Shown: positions 25,442-34,782, counted from the first letter of the stretch. The stretch: 64,000 nucleotides of DNA from Streptomyces marispadix (GCF_022524345.1 NZ_JAKWJU010000002.1:2976001-3040000), one strand, 5' to 3'. Program-made: numbers and translations. The notes: generated by a model from the sequence alone, not told the origin.

Positions 25442-27262
25442 ATGGCCCGCGACGCCAGGAAGCCACGTAAACCGCTCGCACTACCGCATCGGGTACGCAA
25501 GACCGCGCACAATCTGCTCCGCCGCTTCCGTACGGCCGGGGGGACCGGCACCTCCCGGGCCTGGGAGCCGGAGGGAGCGCTCACGCCCGCGCCCCGCCCC
25601 TATGTACGCGCGCTCGCCCTCGCCGCCACCACGCTCGTAGGCGCCTGGCTGGGCCTGCTGGTCGTGGGCGGAATCGACGCCCCCGTGGGCCCGGTGGACA
25701 CCAAGATGGCGCTGCGTCCCTCCCTCATCGGCGGCACCCGGGTAAACGTCTCGCCGCTCGGCGCCCTCGAACTGCGAAGCCACGCCGCGCCCCTGCGCCT
25801 CGACGTGGACGTCGACCAGCTCGACCAGCAGCGCGCCTCCGCTCTCGTCGACCATCCGGAACGGCTCGAAGGGCTCGAGGACGAGATCACCTCCGACGTC
25901 CAGGCCGGCACCGGCGATCTCGCGCTGCGCTCCGCCGTCGCCGTGGTCGTGGGCGCCGGCGCGCTCGGCCTGGCCGTCTACCGCCGCCCGCGCCGCGCGC
26001 TGACGGCGAGCGGTCTCGCGCTGGCGCTGCTGGCGGCCTCGGGTGCGACGGCGTACGCGACGTGGAACCCGAAGTCCGTACTCGAACCGAAGTTCTCCGG
26101 GCTGCTGGCCGGCGCGCCCTCCGTCGTGGGCAACGCACGCAGCATCGTCACCGACTTCGACATCTACCAGCGGGAGTTGGCCCGTCTCGTCACCAACGTC
26201 ACCAAGCTCTACGAGGCGACGTCCACCCTGCCCGCGTACCAGCCGGACCCCTCCACGATCCGTGTGCTCCACGTCTCGGACATCCACCTCAACCCCGCCG
26301 CCTGGCAGATCGTCAAGTCGCTCGTCGAGCAGTACGACATCGACGCGATCATCGACACCGGCGACACGATGGACCACGGCACCGCCGCCGAGAACGGCTT
26401 CCTCGACCCCGTGACCGACCTGGGCGCCCCGTACGTATGGGTGCGCGGCAACCACGACTCCGACGAGACGCAGAAGGCGTTCGAGAAGATGAGCGAGAAG
26501 AAGGGCAGCGACGTACACGTACTCGACGACGGTGTGCCGCTGAACGTCGCGGGGCTGCGGCTCGCCGGGTGGGGCGACCCCCAGTTCACGCCGGACCGCT
26601 CCGTGAAGCCCGAGGGGGACCCGCGCGAACGCAAGGACGGGCGGCGGCTGGCCCTCGCCCTGCGCGCCCAGAAGGCGGCGCACACGCCGGTCGACATCGC
26701 CGTGGCCCACAACCCGGTACTGGTCAAGGAGACCGACGGCCTCGCACCGCTCGCCCTCGCCGGGCACACACATCAGCGCAGCGTCGAGACGCTGCCGCGG
26801 AAGACCCGGCTGATGGTCCAGGGGTCGACGGGCGGCGGCGGGCTGCGGGCGGTGGAGAAGGAGGAGCCGCAGAAGGTCGCCGCGTCCGTCCTCTACCTGG
26901 ACCGGGACAAGGGGCGGCTCCAGGCGTGGGACGAGATCACGCTGGGCGGGCTGGGACTGACGACGGCGGAGGTCACCCGCCACCTCGCGGGAGACGAACG
27001 GGGCTCGTCCCCCTCCCGGTCCCCCTCCCCGCCGGCATCGGGGTCCCCGTCGGGCTCGCTGCCGGAATCGGGCTCTCCGTCGCCGTCGGGGTCCAGAACG
27101 GCCGGTGCGGGGCCTGCGGACACGGGCCGGTTCGGCCGGTTCGGTGCGGGAGCTTCGGTTACGGACTCGGCGCGGTCGCCGGTGCCGGGCACGGGCCCGG
27201 TCTTCGGGGGCTCCCCCGTGGCGGCGCCCGCTGCGGACCCCCGCCCGGCGAACGCCCCGTAA
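25442..27262 (+). CDS. Membrane-anchored metallophosphoesterase
   Basis: A 606-residue protein. A cytoplasmic basic N-terminus leads to a helix at about 55-77; two more hydrophobic stretches are at 160-180 and 185-205. The calcineurin-like phosphoesterase domain covers about 272-490 with all motifs: SDIHLNP, GDTMDHG, GNHDSD, and GHTHQR. After residue 515 comes a Ser/Pro/Gly-rich tail with SGSPSGS repeats. The catalytic domain is probably extracellular. It diverges from the zincin gene; ATG at 25442 follows TAGGGGGCC. Substrate unknown (possibly cyclic nucleotide, lipid or wall phosphate). Confidence 0.9.
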   Translation: MARDARKPRKPLALPHRVRKTAHNLLRRFRTAGGTGTSRAWEPEGALTPAPRPYVRALALAATTLVGAWLGLLVVGGIDAPVGPVDTKMALRPSLIGGTRVNVSPLGALELRSHAAPLRLDVDVDQLDQQRASALVDHPERLEGLEDEITSDVQAGTGDLALRSAVAVVVGAGALGLAVYRRPRRALTASGLALALLAASGATAYATWNPKSVLEPKFSGLLAGAPSVVGNARSIVTDFDIYQRELARLVTNVTKLYEATSTLPAYQPDPSTIRVLHVSDIHLNPAAWQIVKSLVEQYDIDAIIDTGDTMDHGTAAENGFLDPVTDLGAPYVWVRGNHDSDETQKAFEKMSEKKGSDVHVLDDGVPLNVAGLRLAGWGDPQFTPDRSVKPEGDPRERKDGRRLALALRAQKAAHTPVDIAVAHNPVLVKETDGLAPLALAGHTHQRSVETLPRKTRLMVQGSTGGGGLRAVEKEEPQKVAASVLYLDRDKGRLQAWDEITLGGLGLTTAEVTRHLAGDERGSSPSRSPSPPASGSPSGSLPESGSPSPSGSRTAGAGPADTGRFGRFGAGASVTDSARSPVPGTGPVFGGSPVAAPAADPRPANAP

Positions 27263-27267
27263 CCGTT

Positions 27268-27296
27268 TTGGCGAACGCTCCGGTATCCCATATGCT
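27268..27296 (+). promoter_or_regulatory. Promoter of the tRNA-Glu/Asp/Phe cluster
   Basis: TTGGCG (27268-27273) and TATGCT (27291-27296) are spaced by 17 bases, close to the housekeeping consensus, and lie about 50 bases before tRNA-Glu. The same TATGCT box is found before tRNA-Lys. Confidence 0.75.
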
Positions 27297-27347
27297 TCTC
27301 ACGTCCCCGACGCGCTGACGTTAGCGAAGCGCCCAGGTGGGCCATCA

Positions 27348-27420
27348 GCCCTCATCGTCTAGTGGCCCAGGACGCCGCCCTTTCAAGGCGGTAGCACGGG
27401 TTCGAATCCCGTTGGGGGCA
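27348..27420 (+). tRNA. tRNA-Glu (anticodon TTC)
   Basis: A 73-nt cloverleaf: acceptor GCCCTCA / TGGGGGC, anticodon arm CCGCC CTTTCAA GGCGG with anticodon TTC, T arm CGGG TTCGAAT CCCG. CCA not encoded. First of three clustered tRNA genes. Confidence 0.97.
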
Positions 27421-27459
27421 CGCACCACGCTGTGCGAGACTTGTGCTCGCACGATGCTT

Positions 27460-27534
27460 GGTCCTGTGGAGCAGTTTGGAGTGCTCGCCACCCTGTCAAG
27501 GTGGAGGCCGCGGGTTCAAATCCCGTCAGGACCG
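27460..27534 (+). tRNA. tRNA-Asp (anticodon GTC)
   Basis: A 75-nt cloverleaf: acceptor GGTCCTG / CAGGACC, anticodon arm CCACC CTGTCAA GGTGG with anticodon GTC, T arm CGGG TTCAAAT CCCG, discriminator G. A hairpin GTGCGAG / CTCGCAC at 27432-27452 separates it from tRNA-Glu. Identical to the copy at 39238-39312. Confidence 0.97.
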
Positions 27535-27598
27535 CTTCCCTCGGGTTGCTTCACCTCCTGAGGGGCACCCTGATCGGGGGCCTCGCCCCCGGATCTCC

Positions 27599-27672
27599 GG
27601 CTGGGTAGCTCAGTTGGTACGAGCGTCCGCCTGAAAAGCGGAAGGTCGCCGGTTCGACCCCGGCCCCAGCCA
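27599..27672 (+). tRNA. tRNA-Phe (anticodon GAA)
   Basis: A 74-nt cloverleaf: acceptor GGCTGGG / CCCAGCC, anticodon arm CCGCC TGAAAAG with anticodon GAA, T arm CCGG TTCGACC CCGG. CCA is not encoded beyond discriminator A. A hairpin CGGGGGC / GCCCCCG lies just upstream at 27575-27591. Confidence 0.97.
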
Positions 27673-27691
27673 CAGTCTTCGAGCAGTGTGA

Positions 27692-27727
27692 AAGCCCCCG
27701 TCGAGATCTCGGCGGGGGCTTCTTCAT
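27692..27727 (+). terminator. Terminator of the tRNA cluster
   Basis: A 14-bp stem with one mismatch, AGCCCCCGTCGAGA paired with TCTCGGCGGGGGCT, is followed by TCTTC shortly after tRNA-Phe. Confidence 0.85.
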
Positions 27728-28352
27728 GCACGGAGCCTGATTGCACTGTGCACGTCGGCGCCGTATGGCACCGTGAGCGCAGCGGAATCATTCATTCCGA
27801 AGGCTCCGCTCGTCGATCCGCCTCCCGCACTTTCTCGGCGATCCCGGTGAATAACACTGAATCCCGGTGAATCTCTGATTTGTACGTCGACGCGTTTCGG
27901 ACACTTTTCGAGATCCGCTCCGGAGCCGGCCCGCGACCCGCTCCGGGTCTGCAAAGTCCGGAAAACGCTGCAACGATGCGGAAATCGCAAACGAAACCTG
28001 TCCGAGGGAGCGTAGCGGCCATGGGCCCCGCGCGCTCGTCGAGAGGTCAACTCACCCTCACAGCAGGGGAGTTGGGCAGTGAGGTTTGTCACGTGGCCAG
28101 GCATCGACAACCTCCTCGCCCATGTGCTTGAAGTCGAGGCGGGCGGTGATCCGCGAACCAATGTGCCCACATTGGTTCGTTGACGTGCGGTACGTTCCCG
28201 CGTCCGTATTGCGGATCCGATGATCTTTACCTGGCCCGGGGGTGGCCATTACGCGCCTCCCTGCCTCAGATTGTCATTGCAGAAGTAACAACGTCTCTCC
28301 GCGCCATTCCCTTGTGCGACAACCTCTGCCCGGATGAAGGAGGGCGCCGACC
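27728..28352. other. Long regulatory region before the binding-protein gene
   Basis: About 625 bases with lower GC than its surroundings and no convincing gene. It carries short direct repeats of ATCCCGGTGAAT (27841-27872) and the perfect palindrome at 28154-28179 with an adjoining -35-like TTGACG, both probably controlling the lipoprotein gene downstream. Confidence 0.55.
28154..28179. promoter_or_regulatory. Perfect 26-bp palindrome next to a putative promoter
   Basis: CGAACCAATGTG and CACATTGGTTCG are perfect inverted arms around CC. The right arm abuts TTGACG (28180-28185), which with a TCCGTA 17 bases on could form a promoter for the solute-binding protein. Position and symmetry suggest an operator; the binding regulator is unknown. 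Confidence 0.55.
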
Positions 28353-29954
28353 ATGAACCGCCGGACTCTTACGCCACCCGCTCTGGCGGGTCTGCTCGCC
28401 TCCGCACTCGTCGCGTGCAGTGGGGGAGTTGACGGGGCAGCAGGCGACGGGGAGGCCATCGTCGTGGGCACCACGGCGAAAATCGCGGTCACCAAGGACA
28501 CCCCCGCGCCCTTCGACCCCGCCGCGTCCTACGACGAGAGCTCCTGGAACATCATGCGCAACACGTTCCAGACGCTGCTGCGGCCTCCACGCTCGGGTAC
28601 CGACCCGGTGCCGGACGCCGCCGAGAAGTGCGGCTTCACCGACAACCGGAACGATACGTACAGCTGCACCCTGCGCCACGGGCTGACCTTCTCCAACGGG
28701 AACGAACTCGACGCCGAGGACGTGGAGTTCTCCACCGAGCGACTGCTCCGCCTCAACGTCCAGGGAGGCCCGGCCTCGCTGCTCAGCGACGTCGAGCGGG
28801 TCGACGCCGAGCGCGGCGACCGCGTCGTCTTCCACTTGAAGAAGCCGGACGCCACCTTCCCGTACAAGCTCGCCACCCCGGCGGCGTCCATCGTCGACAG
28901 CCAGACGTATCCCGCCGACCGTGTCGTGAAGAGCGCCAAGGTGACGGGCTCGGGGCCGTACATGCTCGGCGACTACGACAGCAAGGGGAACGAGCTGGTC
29001 CTCAGCAGGAACCCGGACTACCGCGGCGGCCTCAAGCCGAAGAACGAAGACATCGAACTGCGCTTCTTCAAGACCTCGCACGATCTCCAGAAGGCGCTCG
29101 ACTCCGGCGAGGTCGACGTGATGAACAGCGGCATCACGTCCCGGTTCATCGAACGGCTGGAGGCGGACCGGGAAGACGGCATCGAACTCGTCGAACAGCC
29201 CGGACAGAGCGTCCGTTACCTCGTCTTCGACATGAAGGACAAGACGGTCGGAAGGCGCGCGGTGCGGCAGGCGTTCGCCCAGGTCGTCGACCGCCAGGAG
29301 CTGGTCAGCGACGTCTACTCGCGTACCGCCGAACCGCTTTACTCACTCGTGCCCGGCGGCCTGGTGGGGCACAAGAACTCCTTCTTCAACGAGTACGGCG
29401 AACCCGACGTCAAGGCCGCGAAGCGCACCCTGCGCGAGGCCCGTGTGAAGACCCCGGTGAAGATCACCCTGCACTACCCCAAGGCCGGCAAGGGCAGTTC
29501 GGGCCCCAAGGAGTTCGCGAAGCTCAAGGCGCAGCTCAACGACTCCAAGCTCTTCGACGCGACCGTCAAGACCGAGCCCCTCAGCTCCTACAGCACCGCT
29601 TCGCTCAAGGGGAAGTACCAGGTCTACGGCTTCGGCTGGCTCCCCGACTTCCCGGACGCGGAGAGCTTCCTGGCGCCCTTCCTGGAGAAGAACAACGTCC
29701 TCAACACCCCTTACAGCAACAAGGAGATACGTGAGGAGCTGATACCGGAGACCCGGCGCGAGCCCAGCCGTGCGGACGCGACGACGAGTTTCGCCCGCGC
29801 GCAGGACATCGTCGCCGGAGACGTCCCGGTGCTGCCGCTGTGGCAGGGCAAGCAGTACATCGCGGCACGCGACGACATCACGGGCGTCGAGTGGGCGCTC
29901 AACTCCTCGTCGCTGCTACAGCTTTGGGAGCTGGACCGCGGCGTGAGCAGTTGA
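28353..29954 (+). CDS. ABC transporter solute-binding lipoprotein, family 5 (peptide/nickel type)
   Basis: A 533-residue lipoprotein. The signal sequence ends in the lipobox LVAC with Cys22. The family 5 fold is seen in RHGLTFSNGNELDAEDVEFSTERLL, SGPYMLGDYD and the late FGWLPDFPDAESFLAPFL and LPLWQGKQYIA. Family 5 proteins bind oligopeptides, metals or small metabolites for ABC uptake. No permease or ATPase gene lies nearby, so it works with a system encoded elsewhere or acts as an orphan receptor. ATG at 28353 has AAGGAGG about ten bases upstream. The palindrome at 28154 may control it. Confidence 0.9.
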   Translation: MNRRTLTPPALAGLLASALVACSGGVDGAAGDGEAIVVGTTAKIAVTKDTPAPFDPAASYDESSWNIMRNTFQTLLRPPRSGTDPVPDAAEKCGFTDNRNDTYSCTLRHGLTFSNGNELDAEDVEFSTERLLRLNVQGGPASLLSDVERVDAERGDRVVFHLKKPDATFPYKLATPAASIVDSQTYPADRVVKSAKVTGSGPYMLGDYDSKGNELVLSRNPDYRGGLKPKNEDIELRFFKTSHDLQKALDSGEVDVMNSGITSRFIERLEADREDGIELVEQPGQSVRYLVFDMKDKTVGRRAVRQAFAQVVDRQELVSDVYSRTAEPLYSLVPGGLVGHKNSFFNEYGEPDVKAAKRTLREARVKTPVKITLHYPKAGKGSSGPKEFAKLKAQLNDSKLFDATVKTEPLSSYSTASLKGKYQVYGFGWLPDFPDAESFLAPFLEKNNVLNTPYSNKEIREELIPETRREPSRADATTSFARAQDIVAGDVPVLPLWQGKQYIAARDDITGVEWALNSSSLLQLWELDRGVSS

Positions 29955-29961
29955 CGCGGTC

Positions 29962-29998
29962 CCCGTCCCGGACGCGGGGATTCCTTGTCCGGGACGGG
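29962..29998 (+). terminator. Terminator of the binding-protein gene
   Basis: CCCGTCCCGGAC and GTCCGGGACGGG form a perfect 12-bp stem with a 13-base loop, followed by TTCC, starting eight bases after the stop codon. Confidence 0.8.
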
Positions 29999-30139
29999 TT
30001 CCGTGTGGCAGACGGCTGCCATGTCCGGGACGGGGCGCTCCTCCAGGGTTCCCGGGGCCCTCGCCCCGGGAGTGCCCTTACGGCAGCCGCCGTTCGGCGC
30101 CGCCCCAGTCGGCCGTCGCCTCAGTACAGGCCGTAGCCG

Positions 30140-31669
30140 TCAGTACGGGGCGTAGAGCGAGAAGCCGTTCTCGTTGGCGAAGGTCGTGCCGAAGCCGGAG
30201 CCTCCCGCCGGGATGCCCAGGTCCCCCGGGTTGAACGCGATCGAGCCGGTTGCCGTGAGGCCGCCGGACGCGCCACGGAGCGACCAGACGGCGCCCGTGC
30301 CGTTCTCCTCCGGTGCGGAGACGGCGAGTTCGGCCCTGGCGTCCTTCGTGACGTCGAGCAGCCTTACCGCACCGCCGAAGCGGTCGCCGGACTCCGCGAC
30401 GCCCGGTATCCCGTCGGTGTCCTGGTGGAACGCGCGGGCCCCCGTGCCGCTGAGTCCGCCGGAACGGCCCTTGAGCAGCACCACAGCACCGGCCGCCTTC
30501 TTGGTGCCTATCGCCTCGAAGGGCACCCCGGCCGCGAGGTCCGCGTAACCGTCGCCGTCCACGTCGCCCGCGTCGAGCCGGGCGCCGAACTGGTCGCCCT
30601 TCTCGCTGGTGCCGGGCACGCCCGCGCTGTTCTGCGTGATCGTCGTGGTGCGGGTGGCGCTGGGGCCGCTCGCGGTGCCGTAGTAGATCTTCACGGTGCC
30701 CGGGTCGTACGGCAGGTCCTCCGTGATGCCGCCCGGAACCGTACGGGTCGCGAGGTCGCCCTTGCCGTCCTTGTCGAAGTCGCCGACGACGGCGGCGTCC
30801 GCGGAGCTGAGCTGCTTGGCGTCGGTCGAGAGACCGGAGGGGGTGCCCTGCCAGAATCTGCCGCCCTCGGAGTGGTTCTCGTAGACGTAGAAGGTGGCCA
30901 GGTCGTCGATGCCGTCGCCCGTCATGTCGCCGGGGGCGACGATGTACATGTCGTTGTCCGTGGTGAACATGTCGATGCGCTGCTCACCGGCAGGTTCGGC
31001 GTCCCGCGTGAAGGGCCCGCGGAGGACCGAGCGCGTCTCCCAGTCGTCGCCGTGGCGCATGAAGAGGTCGGCGTGGCCGTCGCCGTCGAAGTCGCCCCCC
31101 GCGAGATTGACGCCGACCTCCCAGCCGCTGGAACCGGACGGTGCCTCGATCGTCGAGGCGTCCTGGCCGCTGACTCCGCTCGTACGGCCCCAGAGGACGG
31201 TCACCGTGCCGTAGCTGCCGGTGGCGGCGACCTGTTCGGCCGAGGAACGCACCGCGAGGTCGGTGAGGCCGTCGCCGTCGAGGTCGCGGGCGACGAGCTT
31301 GGCGCCGAAGCGGTCGTCGGCCTCGGCCACGCCGGGGACGCCCGGGGTGTTCTGCGTGATGTAAGTGGCGGCGTGCCGGTCGAGGCCGGAGGCCGAGCCG
31401 TAGCTGACGACGACATAGCCCGCCCTTGCCTGACCGGCGACCGAGGCGCCGGGCGAGGCCGTGGCCACGTCCTGATAGCCGTCACCGTCGAAGTCCTCCC
31501 GTACGGAGGCCGACTTCGGTGCGGACGCCGACTTCGCCGCGGAGTGCGACTTCGGCGCGGAGCCCTGCTCGGGCGAGTCAGTCCCCGCGGCACCGGCGGC
31601 CGATGCCGAACCGCCGACGAGGACGACCGCCAGGCCGACCGCGACGGCCCATGGCTTGCGTACGCGCAT
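30140..31669 (-). CDS. Secreted FG-GAP/VCBS repeat protein
   Basis: A 509-residue secreted protein. Residues 1-28 are a signal peptide (MRVRKPWAVAVGLAVVLVGG ending SAAGA). After an Ala/Ser/Lys spacer come about seven integrin-alpha-type FG-GAP blades with calcium-binding loops: DFDGDGYQD, DLDGDGLTD, DFDGDGHAD, DMTGDGIDD, DFDKDGKGD and DVDGDGYAD. The blades form a beta-propeller without an enzymatic motif. Such proteins are common in Streptomyces, usually of unknown role in adhesion or polymer binding. ATG at 31669 follows GGAGGGG. It diverges from the sphingomyelinase gene. Confidence 0.9.
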   Translation of the reverse strand: MRVRKPWAVAVGLAVVLVGGSASAAGAAGTDSPEQGSAPKSHSAAKSASAPKSASVREDFDGDGYQDVATASPGASVAGQARAGYVVVSYGSASGLDRHAATYITQNTPGVPGVAEADDRFGAKLVARDLDGDGLTDLAVRSSAEQVAATGSYGTVTVLWGRTSGVSGQDASTIEAPSGSSGWEVGVNLAGGDFDGDGHADLFMRHGDDWETRSVLRGPFTRDAEPAGEQRIDMFTTDNDMYIVAPGDMTGDGIDDLATFYVYENHSEGGRFWQGTPSGLSTDAKQLSSADAAVVGDFDKDGKGDLATRTVPGGITEDLPYDPGTVKIYYGTASGPSATRTTTITQNSAGVPGTSEKGDQFGARLDAGDVDGDGYADLAAGVPFEAIGTKKAAGAVVLLKGRSGGLSGTGARAFHQDTDGIPGVAESGDRFGGAVRLLDVTKDARAELAVSAPEENGTGAVWSLRGASGGLTATGSIAFNPGDLGIPAGGSGFGTTFANENGFSLYAPY

Positions 31670-31960
31670 TTCCCCTCCAAATCCCCCCAGGTGCGCCCAG
31701 CGGCGCGGATACGCAAGTGAGACGCACGGGGCGCATGAAAAGTTGCGCAAGAACCTTTTCCGCTTGAGCCGAGCAACCGGGCACGAATCCGCCGAAGCGC
31801 CCGTACGACTCAACCAGGCCGATTATGACCCGAGTCGGCTCCCGGCCGCCCTGAGTCGCCCCGCGCGAGCGGACTTTGGCGTGCCGGGACGGTTCCGGGA
31901 AACAAGCCTGCTTGCTTGGATAGGCGTGTACGGATCCCTCACCCCCCACGGGAGACGAAC

Positions 31961-33067
31961 ATGCCACCCTCACCCTCGCCTTCGGCCGCATCCTCGCCGT
32001 CGCACTCGTCCTCGCCCTCGGAGGAACCGGCCGGCGCGGCGCCCTCCCGGCCCTCTGCGTCCCGAAGACTCCGCGTGCCGCGAAGTCTCCGCCGCTTCAA
32101 GGGACTTGCCGCCGCCTCGCTGCTCGCGGCGTCCGCACTCGTGGCGACAGGCTCCTCCGCCACCGCGTCCCCCGGCGACGCGGGCGCGGCCGCCGACGCC
32201 CCGGCACTGAAGGTGCTCAGCTACAACACCTTCCTGTTCAACAAGCTCATCTATCCCAACTGGGGCCAGGACCACAGGGGCGACGCCATCCCCGACGCGG
32301 ACTTCTTCCAGGGCAACGACGTGGTCGTGCTCCAGGAGGCGTTCGAGAACTCCGTCTCCGACAAGCTCCAGGAGAAGGCCGAGGGCCAGTACCCGCACCA
32401 GACGCCCGTGCTGGGCAGAAGCAAGGACGGCTGGGACGCGACGGGCGGCTCGTGGTCGGACATCGCGCCCGAGGACGGCGGCGTGACGATCCTCAGCAAG
32501 TGGCCCATCGTCCACAAGGAACAGTTCGTGTACGACCACGGCTGCGGCGCGGACTATCTGTCGAACAAGGGCTTCGTCTACGCGGTGCTCGATGTGAACG
32601 GTACGAAGGTGCACGTCGTAGGCACCCATGTGCAGGCGGGCGACTCGGCGTGCGGTGACGGCGAAGCGCGGAAGACACGTGCCGAGCAGTTCCGCGCGAT
32701 CGACTCCTTCCTCGACGAGAAGAAGATCCCGGCTGACGAGGAGGTCATGGTCGCGGGCGACTTCAACACCGACTCTCGCGGCGACGAGTACAAGGAGATG
32801 CTCGCCAACGCGGACCTGGCCTCCGCCGATGCCCGTACGGGACACCCGTACTCCTCGGATCACCAGGAGAACTCGATCGCTCACGGCCGCAACCCCGACG
32901 GCGGCCGGTCCGACCTGGACTACGTGCTGCACCGCAACGGGCATGTGCGGCCCGCCGCCTGGCAGAACGAGGTGATCAAGGAGGAGTGCGCGCCCTGGGA
33001 GACCTCCGAGGGCACCTTCACGAACCTCTCCGACCACTATCCGGTGATCGCCGGGCCCACGTCGTAG
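31961..33067 (+). CDS. Secreted sphingomyelinase C-like phosphodiesterase
   Basis: A 368-residue enzyme of the endonuclease/exonuclease/phosphatase fold. After a long hydrophilic Ser/Pro-rich start a hydrophobic signal (LAAASLLAASALVATG, about 48-63) leads to the catalytic domain: LKVLSYNTFLFN, VVLQEAF with the metal-binding Glu, GTHVQAGD, VAGDFNTD, DLDYVLH and SDHYPV. These are the bacterial neutral sphingomyelinase motifs. Substrate is sphingomyelin or a related phospholipid; the host does not make sphingomyelin, so a scavenging or defensive use is inferred. ATG at 31961 follows GGGAGACG. Confidence 0.9.
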   Translation: MPPSPSPSAASSPSHSSSPSEEPAGAAPSRPSASRRLRVPRSLRRFKGLAAASLLAASALVATGSSATASPGDAGAAADAPALKVLSYNTFLFNKLIYPNWGQDHRGDAIPDADFFQGNDVVVLQEAFENSVSDKLQEKAEGQYPHQTPVLGRSKDGWDATGGSWSDIAPEDGGVTILSKWPIVHKEQFVYDHGCGADYLSNKGFVYAVLDVNGTKVHVVGTHVQAGDSACGDGEARKTRAEQFRAIDSFLDEKKIPADEEVMVAGDFNTDSRGDEYKEMLANADLASADARTGHPYSSDHQENSIAHGRNPDGGRSDLDYVLHRNGHVRPAAWQNEVIKEECAPWETSEGTFTNLSDHYPVIAGPTS

Positions 33068-33082
33068 ACCGAAAGCACGGCG

Positions 33083-33110
33083 GGAACCCCCGGCCGGGGC
33101 CGGGGGTTCC
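33083..33110 (+). terminator. Terminator of the sphingomyelinase gene
   Basis: GGAACCCCCGGCC and GGCCGGGGGTTCC form a perfect 13-bp stem with a two-base loop, 15 bases after the stop. Confidence 0.8.
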
Positions 33111-33239
33111 GCTCTGTTCCAGTGCTGCGACCGGCTGCCGAAGTGCTGAGACCGGCCGTTCGACTGCTGCGGCTTCCAGGGGCGTTGTGCCTCCGCCGGG
33201 TCCGTGCCGGTGCTCAGCACCGGCGGTCCGCGGCGGCGG

Positions 33240-33455
33240 TCAGTAGGGGCTGGGGCACAAGGCCCCGATCGGCATGTGCTTCCAGCCGAGCAGGTCCTCC
33301 CCCGGCGAAACGTCGTCCTGATCAGGGAATTGCCGCTCATCCGCAGCCTGCTGCCGCTGCACACTCAGCGTGACCACCGCGACTCCGGCGCTCACAACGG
33401 CGGCCACGGCGCTCACGACGGCGCTGACTGCATTGACCAGTTCAAATGCCTGCAT
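33240..33455 (-). CDS. Small membrane protein of unknown function
   Basis: A 71-residue predicted protein starting MQAFELVNAVSAVVSAVAAVVSAGVAVVTLSVQ: one hydrophobic helix of about 28 Ala/Val residues followed by a charged tail (RQQAADERQFPDQDD). A good ribosome binding site, GAAGGGAGGGCGAG, precedes the ATG at 33455. The pattern of one helix with an Ala/Val face recurs in short Streptomyces membrane proteins. No function can be assigned. Confidence 0.65.
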   Translation of the reverse strand: MQAFELVNAVSAVVSAVAAVVSAGVAVVTLSVQRQQAADERQFPDQDDVSPGEDLLGWKHMPIGALCPSPY

Positions 33456-33582
33456 CGTTCTCGCCCTCCCTTCGGCCGCAGCGAAATGTTCGGTGACACA
33501 GTGTCATCGTTTCGGGTCCCGGCGCCAGGCGATTTTGCGACGGCCCGGCCCGCCTCAGCGCACATTTCCGGCCACATCCGCC

Positions 33583-34782
33583 TCATGGCTCCCCGGCCAC
33601 GGTGCCCATGAGGCCGCCGCGCCTGCGGGCGTCGAGAGTGAAGAAGACCGCGCCCCCCGCCAACGCCCAGGCGGCAAGCACCAGATAGGGCATCGCGTGC
33701 TGATTGCCCGGGAAGTAGACGGCGGTGTGCTGCGCGTTCACGGATGCGCCCGGCGGCAGCCACCGCCCCACCGCGCCCAGCACGGACGGCAGCAGCGGCC
33801 AGGAGACCGCACCGCCCGAGGACGGATTGCCCAGCAGCACCATCAGGAACCAGGTCGGGATCATCGCCCAGCGCCCGATCAGGGAGTTGAACATCAGGAA
33901 GACCATGCCGGAGGTGACCATGGTCAGCGCGAGGATCGACCATGAGTGCACGAACGGCAGTGGCACGGCGTCGAGGACCCAGCTCACCATCACCGCGATC
34001 ACGAAGCCTCCGAGCAGCGCGTAGGCGGCGATGAACGAGACGCGTGCCACGGGGGAGAGTCCGGGCACGTTGACGCTGAGCTGGATCGCGCCGATGAAGC
34101 CGATGATGTCCGCCGCCAGCGTCATGTAGAAGATCGTCAGTCCGCGCGGATCGCCCTTGCCCAGCGGCTTGAGATCCCTGACGGTCACATCCACACCCGT
34201 CTCGCGTCCCACTTTCGGGGCCGACCTCTGAAGCACCTCGGCCACCGACGCTCCGGCCGCGCTGGAGACGCCCAGCTCGACCTGCCCCGGGCCGTCCGGC
34301 CGTAGCACCGCGAACACCTTCTGCTCCTCGACGGCCTGCCTGGCCTGGGCGAACGTACGGTAGCGACGGATCTGGAGAGAGGAGCCCAGCGCCTTCTCCA
34401 GGCCGGCGGTGAAGACGCCGACGCGTCGTACGTCCTCGTCGTCGCCCTGCACGGCCGCGGGTACGGCACGCGGCGTGGGATCGGCCATGGCGTAGGTGTA
34501 CGAGCCGGCGAAGAGACCTGCCGCCGCAGCGACGATGAGCGCCAGCACGGTCGCGGGGAAGAACGGGGTGTGCGTGAAGGTCCGCCACCGGTGGCGCAGT
34601 CCACGGCCGGGGTCGTCCACACATCGCGCGCCGTGGGGCTCCGGTTCCGGCTCTCCCTTCTCCCCTTGCCCGCACCGTGCGTCTTGCTCTTGCCGTGCGT
34701 CTTGCTCTTTCCGTTCGTCCCGCCCGCCCTGCCGTTGGGGTCCGTCCCGCCCGTCCGCCCCCGGCTCCCGCTGCTCGCTCAT
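33583..34782 (-). CDS. DUF3533/YhgE-Pip-like membrane protein
   Basis: A 399-residue protein. A charged N-terminus of 75 residues (with ERKEQDARQEQDA direct repeats) leads to one helix, a soluble extracellular domain of about 160 residues and then five helices from about residue 225 on (FYMTLAADIIGFIGAIQL onwards). This one-plus-five topology with the extracytoplasmic domain between is that of ABC-2-type permeases of the YhgE/Pip/DUF3533 group, found with ESX or drug-export systems. No ATPase gene is adjacent. The start at 34782 (MSEQREPG) is one of several possible; the frame is open upstream without coding character. Confidence 0.75.
   Translation of the reverse strand: MSEQREPGADGRDGPQRQGGRDERKEQDARQEQDARCGQGEKGEPEPEPHGARCVDDPGRGLRHRWRTFTHTPFFPATVLALIVAAAAGLFAGSYTYAMADPTPRAVPAAVQGDDEDVRRVGVFTAGLEKALGSSLQIRRYRTFAQARQAVEEQKVFAVLRPDGPGQVELGVSSAAGASVAEVLQRSAPKVGRETGVDVTVRDLKPLGKGDPRGLTIFYMTLAADIIGFIGAIQLSVNVPGLSPVARVSFIAAYALLGGFVIAVMVSWVLDAVPLPFVHSWSILALTMVTSGMVFLMFNSLIGRWAMIPTWFLMVLLGNPSSGGAVSWPLLPSVLGAVGRWLPPGASVNAQHTAVYFPGNQHAMPYLVLAAWALAGGAVFFTLDARRRGGLMGTVAGEP

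Noticed and set aside
27428..27456. Hairpin GTGCGAG/CTCGCAC between tRNA-Glu and tRNA-Asp as a terminator
   Set aside because: No T tract and three tRNAs appear to share one promoter; more likely a processing element.
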